DNA of 64,000 nucleotides from Onstottus_B arcticum. GTDB taxonomy: Bacteria; Acidobacteriota; Blastocatellia; UBA7656. A model generated the notes under the pieces. It searched no databases. It saw only the letters and a list, made by a program, of their open reading frames with translations, and was not told the DNA's origin. A program made the position numbers and the translations under genes. The first letter of the stretch is position 1; every line of letters starts with the position of its first letter. The stretch is taken from the NCBI GenBank assembly GCA_038040485.1, contig JBBPIE010000025.1, forward strand, positions 1 through 64,000, given 5' to 3'. This document shows positions 19,412 through 28,275 of this stretch, in pieces.

Positions 19412-20868
19412 ACGAGCGCGTAAACGGAACGATGAATCATCTCAACAAAACCATTTCGTGGGGACTATTGGCCACAGTGATGTTCACCGGGCTCGCTTTT
19501 GGAGGGGTGGAACCGTGGGCCATCTTCGTTTTCGAAGCGATCATCATAGGGCTGGTATTCCTATGGCTGGTCAAAGCCCTCAGAGACGGGCGACTGAGAA
19601 TGACCATCCCCTCCGTGGCATTACCGGTTGCGGCTCTGATCCTGGTTGGATCGCTTCAGAGTCTTGCATTCAGCGGCCCCGACGGGCGATGGTTGAGCCT
19701 GTCAATGAACGTCGGTTACACGCGAAGCGCGGTGATCATCATAGCGTTTCTGTTTATCGCGTTGATCATCGCCTCGAATTTCTTTGCGAGCCAAAAGAGA
19801 CTGGTGGCGGCGGGACACGTGCTTGTGTTCTACGGCATGGCGGTCGCGATCTTTGCATTGATCCAATACTTCACCTGGAATGGACGCTTCTACTGGGTGC
19901 GTCCGACGATGGCCACGGCGGCGTTTGGTCCGTTTGCGAATCATAATCACTTCGCCGGGTACATGGAACTCTTGATCCCGCTGCCGATTGCGCTGGTGAT
20001 AACGCGAGCCGTAAAGGGGGAAGTCAGAGTGCTGTACGGCTTTGCAGCCGCGATCATGGGACTGGCGGCCGTAGCGTCATTGTCGCGAGGCGGTATGATA
20101 AGCCTGTGCGCGACGCTCATGTTCATCGCACTGGTTGCCCTGCGAATGCCCGCCGCGCGACGCACGGAGCGCCGCGGCAAGTTTGCCGAGGTCGAGCGAG
20201 GAAAGCAGTCGAAAGGCGGCTTTCGCGCGGCTGCTTCGCAAATCGCCGTAGTCACCGCGCTCGTGATTGTCATCGGCACCGGCGTGTTTTGGATTGGCGC
20301 GGACCCGATCATTCGGAGAGTGACTCAAGGCCAGGCCGTCGAAGGAGAGCCTCAAGAGACTTTCTCGACCAGTCGCGGCTGGATATGGCGGGACACAATA
20401 ACGATGATTCGGGCAAACCCGCTCATGGGCGTCGGACTTGGCGCATACGTGACCGCATTCAACATATACACTAAGAGCGACGGCTCAATGAGAGTCCCGC
20501 AAGCCCACAACGACTATCTGCAGATTGTCGCGGACTGTGGAATCGTCGGAGGCCTGATCGCGCTATGGTTCGTGATCTTGGTTTTCAAGAACGTGGGGCG
20601 CGGCGTCCGGGCACGCGACCCGTTGGTGGCGGCGCTGGCGCTTGCGAGCGGCGCGGGAATATTTGGGATATTGGTTCACAGCTTGTTTGACTTCAACTTG
20701 CAGATACCGGCGAACGCGTTACTGTTTCTGGTGCTGGTGGCGTTCGCTTCGTCCGGAGCCGCGATAGCGGATGCGTCCGAGGTCTCAAAGCCGCTGGCTG
20801 TGCGGCCCAGCGCCGACGCTGGTAAAGAGAGAGTCTCGGCGGCTGTACTTGTGGGAGGAGCATCATGA
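19408..20868 (+). CDS. O-antigen ligase/polymerase (Wzy/WaaL-like)
   Basis: 486-residue polytopic membrane protein with roughly 10-12 hydrophobic segments. The periplasmic loop carries the family motif PQAHNDYLQIVADCGIVGG, and an earlier conserved segment reads FANHNHFAGYMELL. A basic loop (about 240-275) separates the two halves. It joins glycan repeat units or ligates chains at the periplasmic face of the inner membrane; polymerase and ligase cannot be told apart by sequence. Coupled at both ends by ATGA overlaps with the TPR protein and the Wza-like gene. Confidence 0.88.
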   Translation: MNERVNGTMNHLNKTISWGLLATVMFTGLAFGGVEPWAIFVFEAIIIGLVFLWLVKALRDGRLRMTIPSVALPVAALILVGSLQSLAFSGPDGRWLSLSMNVGYTRSAVIIIAFLFIALIIASNFFASQKRLVAAGHVLVFYGMAVAIFALIQYFTWNGRFYWVRPTMATAAFGPFANHNHFAGYMELLIPLPIALVITRAVKGEVRVLYGFAAAIMGLAAVASLSRGGMISLCATLMFIALVALRMPAARRTERRGKFAEVERGKQSKGGFRAAASQIAVVTALVIVIGTGVFWIGADPIIRRVTQGQAVEGEPQETFSTSRGWIWRDTITMIRANPLMGVGLGAYVTAFNIYTKSDGSMRVPQAHNDYLQIVADCGIVGGLIALWFVILVFKNVGRGVRARDPLVAALALASGAGIFGILVHSLFDFNLQIPANALLFLVLVAFASSGAAIADASEVSKPLAVRPSADAGKERVSAAVLVGGAS

Positions 20869-21989
20869 CAAACAAGGAATTTGAGATGAAGAAAAGCGGC
20901 GCAAGGCGTTTGCTCAGAGCATTGTGCTTTGCGGCTGCCATTGTTGGGATCACTGCTTTGGCCGAGGCTGGTTATGCGAGCCGCCGTGTTCAGCAGGACA
21001 AGCCTCAAACCGGCCAGTCCACACAAGCGGCGCCGATGCAGCAGCAAAAGTCATCCAGCGCGCGAGGATCGAGCGTCCTTGTGTCGCTGGAGCAGGATTA
21101 CCGCATCGGGGCTAACGATGTGATCGAAGTACAGATCGACAACGCTCCCGAGCTTTCGCGGAGCTTCCGTGTGACGGCCGCCGGCACTTTTCTAATGCCG
21201 TACCTTGGCCGAATCACGGCTGTGCAGAAGACCCCCGAAGAGCTCGCGCTGTTCATCACGGAGGGGCTCCGCGGTGATTACCTGAAAGACCCCAAAGTCA
21301 CGGTGGCGGTTAAGGAGTACAACAGCCGCTCGTTTTTTATTCAGGGGGCGGTTCGCAGCCCCGGAGTTTTCCAGATTGAAGGCAAACCTTCGCTGTTGGA
21401 GTTGATTACTCTCGCAGGCGGTCTCGCAGAGAATCACGGCTCAACCGCGTTCATAATTCACAAGCTAAAGCATCCAGCGTCCGCGGGCGACGCAAGCAAT
21501 GAGGCCACATCGTCCGCCACTCAAGTCGTGGATCGTGGCACCGAAGCGGAAGAATCGCCCAAGTATGAATTGAGAAGCGCGAACATCAACGGACTGCTAA
21601 AAGGAAGATTCGAGCAAGATACGTTTGTCGAGCCCGGTGATATTGTAAACATCCCACCCTCCGACGTTTTCTTTGTAGCGGGCGAAGTGAACAAGCCAGG
21701 CTCGTTTGTGCTGAAGGAGGGTACAACTTTGCGCCAGGCGATTTCGCTTGCCCAGGGAACGACCATGAACGCCGGCGGCGACCGGGGCGTCATCTTTCGC
21801 GAAGGCCCGACTGGAAAGCGGGAGGAGCTAAAGGTCGACGTTGCGGCCGTGATGAGCGGAAAGAAGCCAGACGTGCCGATATTGGCGAACGATATTGTCA
21901 TGGTGCCGAACAGCCGGATGAAGTCGGTTGGGAACGCGGTGCTCAAGGCATTCGGACTCTCGACCATCACTCGGTTCCCAATCCCTTGA
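20865..21989 (+). CDS. polysaccharide export protein, Wza-like
   Basis: 374 residues; start ATG 20865, or possibly ATG 20886 (MKKSGARR), with a signal segment LLRALCFAAAIVGITALAEAG. The polysaccharide-export domain begins YRIGANDVIEVQ and PKVTVAVKEYNSRSFFIQGA, followed by SLBB repeats (GVFQIEGKPSLLELITLAGG and GSFVLKEGTTLRQAISLAQG). No lipobox Cys is seen after the signal, unlike E. coli Wza. Forms the outer-membrane/periplasmic channel for EPS, paired with the Wzc-like protein 64 bases downstream. The last residues form a hydrophobic/basic tail. Confidence 0.9.
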   Translation: MTNKEFEMKKSGARRLLRALCFAAAIVGITALAEAGYASRRVQQDKPQTGQSTQAAPMQQQKSSSARGSSVLVSLEQDYRIGANDVIEVQIDNAPELSRSFRVTAAGTFLMPYLGRITAVQKTPEELALFITEGLRGDYLKDPKVTVAVKEYNSRSFFIQGAVRSPGVFQIEGKPSLLELITLAGGLAENHGSTAFIIHKLKHPASAGDASNEATSSATQVVDRGTEAEESPKYELRSANINGLLKGRFEQDTFVEPGDIVNIPPSDVFFVAGEVNKPGSFVLKEGTTLRQAISLAQGTTMNAGGDRGVIFREGPTGKREELKVDVAAVMSGKKPDVPILANDIVMVPNSRMKSVGNAVLKAFGLSTITRFPIP

Positions 21990-22053
21990 AGCCGGACTTC
22001 ATAACCCTTACTCTTTGGAAACGATGACGCATTGATTCTTTTGGAGAGTTGCG

Positions 22054-24474
22054 ATGGCAGATGAACGGTTAGAACTCGAAAAAATCTCGCCCCCAGATGA
22101 AACGCCACTGGTGCGACCAGGATACCCGCGCATGGGTGGTTACCCGGATGGCTCGGCGTATGGCTACGGATATGGTGAGGATGATGAGCGCGCCTACGTT
22201 CGACGAATGTGGCGGGCGATCAAAAAGCGCAAGCTGGTGATCGCGGTGATTGCAGTCATCGTGACATCGGTCGTGACCCTCGAGGTTTTCCGCACCAAGT
22301 CAATCTATCAGGCGTCGACCACGATCGAGATCGGCAAGGACAACAGAACGCTAAGGGCTGGCGACATACTGCTCCAGACTGATGAATCGGACGATTCTTA
22401 TTACATCGCGACGGCGATGAAGACGAAGATACGACTCCTCCAGAGCCGGCCGGTTCTTGAAGAGGTCGTCATCAATCTCAAACTCGATCAGAACCCAAAG
22501 TTGATGGACGTTAGTTCAAAAAAGTCCATCTGGGAGGCGGCGAGAACGGTCTGGTCAAAGTTCAAGCCGCAGAGCGCCGCTCCCCCGACCGTTGCAGCCG
22601 AGACGCCAGTTGGGGGCTCTGAACAAGCTGGAGCCCGTTCGCGCGACGAGAGCGCGAGACTCGCGCCTTATGTAGACGTGCTTTCGGCAAATCTCAGCGG
22701 AGATCCACTGCCGGACACCCGCATGCTGGTGATTTCTTTTACGCACACTGATCCAGCCCTTGCCGCTGACATCGTTGACAACGTCGCCCAGGTCTTCATG
22801 CAGCGCAGCTTCGAAAGCAAGACTGACAAGTATACCAAGGCATCGGACTGGCTTGACCGCTCCACTCGGGAGCTGAAAGCAAGGGTCGAGGAAGCCGAAT
22901 TAAAACTTTCGAATTACAGCCGCGACAAAAACCTATACGCAACCGACGGCAAGGAAACGTTGGCGACGGGTAAGCTATCGCAGCTTCACGATCTGGCCAC
23001 AAGAGCCGAGACTGATCGAATGCTGAAACAGTCGCTTTATGAGGAAGTGCGAGCGGGACGTTCGGCGCAGCTTCCTGAAGCATTTGCGGATCCGAAGACC
23101 GGGGAGCTTCAAAAGAAACTCGGCGAACTCAAAGTCACCCTTGCGCAGCTCTCCGCCACCTATGGAGAGAAGAACCCGAAGGTGGTGGAGACCAAACAGC
23201 AGATTACGGCGATCGAACAACAAGTTGCTGAGAGTCGGGGTGGACTCGAGCTAAAACTCAAAGCCGACTACGAGCGCTCAGTGCGCGATGAAGCTTCTAT
23301 GAAGTCGGCGCTGGACAGGGCCAAGGCTGAGGCCTCGCAGCAGAATCAGGCATTCATCGAGTACAACATCCTCAAGCAAGAAGTCGAGACGAACAAGGGT
23401 CTTTATAATGAATTCCTTCAAAAGACCAGCCAGGCGAAAATCCAGGAACACGAGCAGCACAACAACATGAGGATGATCGATCCCCCGCAAGTGCCGATTT
23501 CGCCGGTCGGGCCAAACCGGCTGCGCACAATCATTATAGGGTTCCTGGTTAGCTTAGTGGCGGGCGTCGGACTGGTGTTCTTCCTCGAGTATCTCGACAA
23601 CACGGTCAAGACGGTTGAAGACGTGAGCCGCTACGCGCAGCTTCCGGCGCTCAGCGTGATCCCGGCGATCAGCGGCCGCCGTTCGCGGCTGCTTAACGCC
23701 AAGAGCAAGAAGGCGGCACGCGAACTTGCGCTCAACGGGAACGGGCACATAAGAGCAGATCAGTTGATGACTCTCGACAGCCGGTCATCGGTGGCCGAGG
23801 CTTACCGAGTGCTCAGAACATCGGTGCTGCTGTCGTCCGTGGACAATCCGCCCAAGGTCATAATGATCACGAGTGGCCAGCCCGGCGAAGGTAAGACCAC
23901 GACCACGATCAACACCGCGATCTCGCTGGCTCAACTCGGCGCGTCGGTGCTGATCATCGATTGCGACCTGCGCAAACCGTCGGCTCACAAAGTGCTCGGC
24001 GTAACGGAGCACGGGCGCGGGCTATCGACTTACCTCTCTCGCACAGTAAACATCGATGATTGCATTCAGAAGTTGCCGATAGCGAACCTCTCGCTACTCC
24101 CCTGTGGACCTATCCCGCCCAACCCGGCTGAGATGATCAGCTCGCTTAAGATGAGAGAGCTACTCCTGAACTTGAGGGAGCGTTACGATCACATCATCAT
24201 CGACTCGCCTCCGTTGTTGAAGGTGACTGACCCGGTGATTCTGTCCACTCTGGTAGACGGCGTAATCCTTGTTGTACACGGCGGCAAGAGCACTCGAGAC
24301 GTTGTGCGCCGGACCCGGCACGAACTCGCAATCGCCGGAGCGAAAGTGTTTGGAGTGGTATTGAACAACGTGGACGTTCATCAGGGCGATGGCGCCGGCT
24401 ACTACGGGGACTCTTATGGCGACTATGGCCTCGATAACAGCAGGGAGAGCGCGGGCAGCGCCGGCGGCGACTGA
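22054..24474 (+). CDS. Wzc/GumC-like polysaccharide co-polymerase with BY-kinase domain
   Basis: 806 residues. N-terminal Wzz domain: TM1 LVIAVIAVIVTSVVTLEV (about 62-80), a long periplasmic region with coiled coil (about 280-460) and TM2 IIIGFLVSLVAGVGLVFFL (about 492-510). The cytoplasmic BY-kinase has Walker A GQPGEGKTT (608-616), A' LIIDCDLRKP and Walker B IIIDSPPL. The tail GYYGDSYGDYG supplies several Tyr for autophosphorylation. It controls chain length and export by phosphorylation cycling. Kinase and co-polymerase are one polypeptide, as in E. coli Wzc. It ends the export module; a hairpin and about 250 bases separate it from the next gene. Confidence 0.92.
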   Translation: MADERLELEKISPPDETPLVRPGYPRMGGYPDGSAYGYGYGEDDERAYVRRMWRAIKKRKLVIAVIAVIVTSVVTLEVFRTKSIYQASTTIEIGKDNRTLRAGDILLQTDESDDSYYIATAMKTKIRLLQSRPVLEEVVINLKLDQNPKLMDVSSKKSIWEAARTVWSKFKPQSAAPPTVAAETPVGGSEQAGARSRDESARLAPYVDVLSANLSGDPLPDTRMLVISFTHTDPALAADIVDNVAQVFMQRSFESKTDKYTKASDWLDRSTRELKARVEEAELKLSNYSRDKNLYATDGKETLATGKLSQLHDLATRAETDRMLKQSLYEEVRAGRSAQLPEAFADPKTGELQKKLGELKVTLAQLSATYGEKNPKVVETKQQITAIEQQVAESRGGLELKLKADYERSVRDEASMKSALDRAKAEASQQNQAFIEYNILKQEVETNKGLYNEFLQKTSQAKIQEHEQHNNMRMIDPPQVPISPVGPNRLRTIIIGFLVSLVAGVGLVFFLEYLDNTVKTVEDVSRYAQLPALSVIPAISGRRSRLLNAKSKKAARELALNGNGHIRADQLMTLDSRSSVAEAYRVLRTSVLLSSVDNPPKVIMITSGQPGEGKTTTTINTAISLAQLGASVLIIDCDLRKPSAHKVLGVTEHGRGLSTYLSRTVNIDDCIQKLPIANLSLLPCGPIPPNPAEMISSLKMRELLLNLRERYDHIIIDSPPLLKVTDPVILSTLVDGVILVVHGGKSTRDVVRRTRHELAIAGAKVFGVVLNNVDVHQGDGAGYYGDSYGDYGLDNSRESAGSAGGD

Positions 24475-24651
24475 AGCTCTTAATTGACTGAACCCTACCA
24501 AACTACGCAGAACTTAAACGTGAAATCGCTTCCATCGGCATCTCAAAAAGCGGGTTTTGTCTCCGCGAAGTCGAGAGCTGATTGGAGATCAGCCTGTCTC
24601 GAGTCGACCCAGCCACTAACGAGTAGTTCCGGCAGTCGGGAGTTTATGATC

Positions 24652-24673
24652 GTATCGCGAGGCGATACCTTTT
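24652..24673 (+). terminator. possible Rho-independent terminator after wzc-like gene
   Basis: Stem GTATCGC (24652-24658), three-base loop GAG, GCGATAC (24662-24668), then CTTTT. The short stem makes it weak. It would separate the export module from the sugar-modification genes that start at 24726. Confidence 0.4.
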
Positions 24674-24725
24674 GCCTCTCCGGAGCAATCGAGAGCGAGC
24701 GCGACGGCATAGTAGAATGGCCGGC

Positions 24726-25685
24726 ATGAGCAAGACTCGGCTTGCAGCAATTCAGATTCGAGGCGGAAACACTTCCTTAGCTGAAGACCTTGGTGGCTAC
24801 TATACCGATATGAAGCCGGCTCTGGCTCTTGTCGAATCGGGGTACTTCGGACCCTTCGACGAGCAGGGCGTGGCGCTCACAAGCTACCAACTTGCAGGAA
24901 GGATCAGCCACGTCCTCAACTTGGTTACAACTGCTCAGTACGCATTGGCTCTCAACGACAGCATTGTCGCGAAGGGTCACGATGCAGAGCTAGCGCGCAA
25001 GCTGCACATCCAGCTCGATGCAATCGTCGCCGCAATGACACCTGAAGGCCCTCGCGCAGGTCTTCTCTTGCACCACTGGGATTCTCCGAAGTACGACGAT
25101 CTTCGTTCTCCATGGGCATCAGGGCTCAGCCAGGGGAACGCGATATCCGCATTGCTTAGAGGCTATCAGTTATTTGGTGATGATCGGTGGCTCAAAACGG
25201 CGACCTCTCTGTTCGAAGCGCTAGACCTCCCAATGAGCGAAGGTGGTGTGAGAGACGTAGACGAGTGCGGACATCTCTGGTTCGAGGAATATCCCGCCGC
25301 GGTTCCCACGCATGTTCTTAATGGTTTTATCTTTGCTCTGTGGGGTGTTCTAGATTATGCGCGGGTAACCGGGAATAAGAAGGCCTGGGTCTGGTGGAAT
25401 GAAGGCCTGAAAACGCTCAGGGCGCATTTGGCTGACTTCGACACTGGGTATTGGTCTGTTTACGATCTGAAGTATCGCGAGCTAACGAGCCAGTATTATC
25501 AAACGAATGTACATGTCCCTCAGATGCGCGTGATGTACAGCCTCACCTCGGAGCCGATCTTCAAGAAATACGGGGACCGTTGGGAGAAATTCAGCAGAAG
25601 TCTTTGGTGCCGAGGCGTGTGGTGGATTGGCCTTCGCGTGCACGCAAGGATGCGGAAGATACGCTCACTAAGAAACGGAAGCTAG
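24726..25685 (+). CDS. D-glucuronyl C5-epimerase-family protein
   Basis: 319 residues from ATG 24726; an upstream in-frame ATG at 24717 is possible. It matches the C-terminal (catalytic) domain of heparosan/heparan glucuronyl C5-epimerases: an alpha/alpha-barrel with conserved Tyr/Trp/His-rich stretches such as LLLHHWDSPKY, WASGLSQGNAISALLR, WFEEYPA, LNGFIFALWGVLDY, GYWSVYDLK and SQYYQTNVHVPQMRVMY. No signal peptide or TM helix is seen. It would convert D-glucuronate to L-iduronate-type residues in a polymer or lipid-linked unit. Its presence predicts uronic acid in this EPS. The final 20 residues are strongly basic. Confidence 0.85.
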   Translation: MSKTRLAAIQIRGGNTSLAEDLGGYYTDMKPALALVESGYFGPFDEQGVALTSYQLAGRISHVLNLVTTAQYALALNDSIVAKGHDAELARKLHIQLDAIVAAMTPEGPRAGLLLHHWDSPKYDDLRSPWASGLSQGNAISALLRGYQLFGDDRWLKTATSLFEALDLPMSEGGVRDVDECGHLWFEEYPAAVPTHVLNGFIFALWGVLDYARVTGNKKAWVWWNEGLKTLRAHLADFDTGYWSVYDLKYRELTSQYYQTNVHVPQMRVMYSLTSEPIFKKYGDRWEKFSRSLWCRGVWWIGLRVHARMRKIRSLRNGS

Positions 25686-25688
25686 ATC

Positions 25689-26693
25689 GTGATAGAAAAA
25701 CCGAGATTCACCGCTGCGGACAGAGTGCTTGTTACCGGCGCTGGTGGGTTCATTGGAAGCCACTTAACCGAGGCGTTAGCGAACGCAGGCGCGAACGTCT
25801 GTGCGCTGGTGCACTACAATTCTCGAAACGACTGGGGCAACCTGGAAGACCTGGACAAAGAACTGTTGCGTAGCATCAATGTGGTCAGCGGTGATGTGCG
25901 AGATTCGTATTTTATGCGATCGCTAATTCGCGATCGTACGATCATCTTTCATCTCGCTGCTCTCATAGCCATTCCATATTCATATTCCGCTCCAGCCTCT
26001 TATGTGGCTACCAATGTCGAGGGCACTCTGAATGTACTTCAAGCCGCCCTTGATTCTAAGGTCGAGCGTGTTGTGCATACATCAACGAGCGAAGTGTATG
26101 GCACCGCTCAGTACGTGCCGATAGATGAAGCTCATCCTTTGCAGGCGCAATCGCCTTACTCGGCGTCTAAGATTGCGGCTGACAAGATTGCAGAAAGTTT
26201 CTATACATCTTTCAATTTGCCAGTGGTGACCGTCAGGCCATTCAATACCTTCGGCCCGCGACAATCGGCGCGGGCAGTTATTCCGACAATCGCGATACAA
26301 GCGTTGGCAGGGCATCGCGTTCGCCTCGGCAGTCTAGCGCCCGTGCGCGATCTTAATTTTGTGTCCAATACAGTCGAAGGGATGATGCTCGCTTCGAAGT
26401 CAGAGCGGGCAATAGGACAGGTGATCAATCTGGGCTCTGGCATTGGAGTTACGATTGGAGAACTGGCGATTAGAATGTTTGCTCAGATTGGTGTTAATTC
26501 CGAGATCGAAACGGACTCAGACCGTCTTCGCCCTGAGAAGAGCGAGGTTATGGAGTTGATCGCATCAGCCAAGCGCGCTGAACAATTACTCGACTGGAAG
26601 CCCCGAGTCTCGCTCGAAGAGGGGCTGACCTGCACACTTGATTGGATACGATCTCACCTAGGGCAGTACAAAGCCGGGTTATACAATGTTTGA
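25689..26693 (+). CDS. legB: LegB-like NDP-sugar 4,6-dehydratase (SDR)
   Basis: 334 residues, GTG start 3 bases after the epimerase gene. Extended SDR: NAD motif VTGAGGFIGSHL, catalytic TSEVYG and YSASK. HLAALIAIPYSY and NTFGPRQSARAVIPTI are characteristic of LegB, which in Campylobacter acts on GDP-GlcNAc to make the 4-keto-6-deoxy intermediate for legionaminic acid or bacillosamine-type sugars. The following nucleotidyltransferase and a DegT aminotransferase fit that pathway. No LegI/LegG (nonulosonate synthase/2-epimerase) is present here, so the end product may be a 2,4-diamino-6-deoxy hexose. Confidence 0.85.
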   Translation: MIEKPRFTAADRVLVTGAGGFIGSHLTEALANAGANVCALVHYNSRNDWGNLEDLDKELLRSINVVSGDVRDSYFMRSLIRDRTIIFHLAALIAIPYSYSAPASYVATNVEGTLNVLQAALDSKVERVVHTSTSEVYGTAQYVPIDEAHPLQAQSPYSASKIAADKIAESFYTSFNLPVVTVRPFNTFGPRQSARAVIPTIAIQALAGHRVRLGSLAPVRDLNFVSNTVEGMMLASKSERAIGQVINLGSGIGVTIGELAIRMFAQIGVNSEIETDSDRLRPEKSEVMELIASAKRAEQLLDWKPRVSLEEGLTCTLDWIRSHLGQYKAGLYNV

Positions 26694-27411
26694 CAGTATG
26701 AGAGCAATAATTCTGGCTGGCGGCCGGGGCACGCGGCTGGCTCCGTACACTACGGTCTTTCCAAAGCCGCTGATGCCCATCGGCGAGATACCGATCATAG
26801 AGATCGTTATCCGACAATTGCGCCACTTCGGGTTTCGTCGCGTGACGCTCACGGTCGGCTATTTGGCCGAACTGCTGCGCGCTTATTTTGAACACGATCG
26901 CGCTCGCTTTGCCGGCATAGATATTGATTACAGCTATGAGGATAAGCCCACCGGCACTGCAGGATCGCTTGCGAACATTTCCGGTCTTGACGGTCCATTC
27001 CTTGTGATGAACGGCGACGTGCTGACCACTCTCGATTATTCGAAACTGATGCAACATCATCATAAGAACAAAGCAGCTCTCACAATCGCCACTTATCGGA
27101 AGCACGTTAAGATTGACCTCGGCGTAGTCGAACCTGATGGAGCAGGCTTCGTCAGTGACTACCGCGAGAAGCCCGAATTCGATTACCTGGTAAGCATGGG
27201 AATATATATTTACGAGCCGAGGGTGTTGAGATTCATTCCTCCCGGGGAGTATTTGGACTTCCCGGATCTTGTTCATCGGCTATTGGGACAGGGCGAACGG
27301 GTGTCTACGTACCTGTGCGACGGGTACTGGCTCGACATCGGACGCCACGAAGATTTCGAACTGGCAGCAGGCGAATTTGCCAGGAATCGAAGCAAGTTCA
27401 ATGTGGACTGA
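26686..27411 (+). CDS. sugar-1-phosphate nucleotidyltransferase
   Basis: 241 residues, overlapping legB by 8 bases; ATG 26698 is an alternative start. Rossmann-like nucleotidyltransferase: signature ILAGGRGTRLAPYT...FPKPLMPIGEIPI, metal/sugar motif VMNGDVLTT, and later YREKPEFDYLVSMGIYIY. Small single-domain form without the C-terminal beta-helix. Genomic context suggests a PtmE-like GlcN-1-P guanylyltransferase feeding LegB, but mannose- or glucose-type specificity is equally allowed by sequence. Confidence 0.85.
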   Translation: MFDSMRAIILAGGRGTRLAPYTTVFPKPLMPIGEIPIIEIVIRQLRHFGFRRVTLTVGYLAELLRAYFEHDRARFAGIDIDYSYEDKPTGTAGSLANISGLDGPFLVMNGDVLTTLDYSKLMQHHHKNKAALTIATYRKHVKIDLGVVEPDGAGFVSDYREKPEFDYLVSMGIYIYEPRVLRFIPPGEYLDFPDLVHRLLGQGERVSTYLCDGYWLDIGRHEDFELAAGEFARNRSKFNVD

Positions 27412-28275
27412 TTGGGAAGAGTTCAAGTCACCACGCAAAATCTGCGGATCGCGGTTGAGATAAACAAAGTGGGTTTAGGATTGGTACGTCGGGCTTATGC
27501 AATTCTCCCGAGCATAGTCATGCTGACTTTGCGTCCCTTCCTCCGGTCGAATGGTGATACAGGATCGGCATTCCTTGACCGCCTCGCCACTTCTTATGAG
27601 AGTGCGGTCCTTTCTATGAGCCAGGCTCATTGGGAGCAGAAGGTTTATCGCTTTGGCCTGACCGGTCACAAGAGTGTATTGGATTTGGGTTGTGGGCCCG
27701 GCCAGTGGTTGCGGATACTTGCGGAGCACAATGGCGATGTAGTGGGCACCGATATTGAGAGAATCCCACTGGAGATGGCGCTGCAAACCGTTAAGGACTC
27801 TCATCATATAGATCTAACTCAGGCGCGGGCGGAGTCTTTATGCTTTCTCGCGCAGACTTTTGATGCGGTCCTTTGCTATAGCGTGTTGACCTACACCAAC
27901 CACGAAAGTACCCTTCGCGAAATCAACCGCGTCACAAAGCCCGGCGGCAAGGTGATAGTGGGTCTCGCTGGAATGGGTTACTACTTGAAGCATGTCGTGG
28001 AAGGAGTTAGGTATCGAAACCTCGCAGCGGTCCGTTACGGTTTAGATCCAATCCTTACCTATTGGGCGCAATCGCTTTTGGGTCGTCGTTCGCAGGCGAT
28101 AACCTACTGGACCAGGCGACGAATAACCCGGCTTTTGAAAGATAACGGCTTTGATGTGGTGCGCACAATTGCCGAAAGAAAGGATTCGTCGTGGCCGGAC
28201 ACGTTCCTGGGCGCATATTTTTTCTTTTGTGTTGAAGCAATAAGAGGCAAGCCTTTGAAATGTCCGTCGCGATAA
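27412..28275 (+). CDS. class I SAM-dependent methyltransferase
   Basis: Up to 287 residues. The start is uncertain: TTG 27412 overlaps the previous stop, and GTG 27469 is another option. Motif I is VLDLGCGPGQWLRILAEH with acidic motif II VVGTDIER, then FDAVLCYSVLTYTN and VTKPGGKVIVGLAG. The C-terminal part is basic with an aromatic segment (YFFFCVEAIRG). Presumed to O- or N-methylate a sugar or lipid-linked glycan; substrate unknown. Overlaps the next gene by 16 bases. Confidence 0.8.
   Translation: MGRVQVTTQNLRIAVEINKVGLGLVRRAYAILPSIVMLTLRPFLRSNGDTGSAFLDRLATSYESAVLSMSQAHWEQKVYRFGLTGHKSVLDLGCGPGQWLRILAEHNGDVVGTDIERIPLEMALQTVKDSHHIDLTQARAESLCFLAQTFDAVLCYSVLTYTNHESTLREINRVTKPGGKVIVGLAGMGYYLKHVVEGVRYRNLAAVRYGLDPILTYWAQSLLGRRSQAITYWTRRRITRLLKDNGFDVVRTIAERKDSSWPDTFLGAYFFFCVEAIRGKPLKCPSR

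Noticed and set aside
20106..20474. 122-codon frame within the O-antigen ligase
   Set aside because: Shadow of the membrane-protein coding frame.
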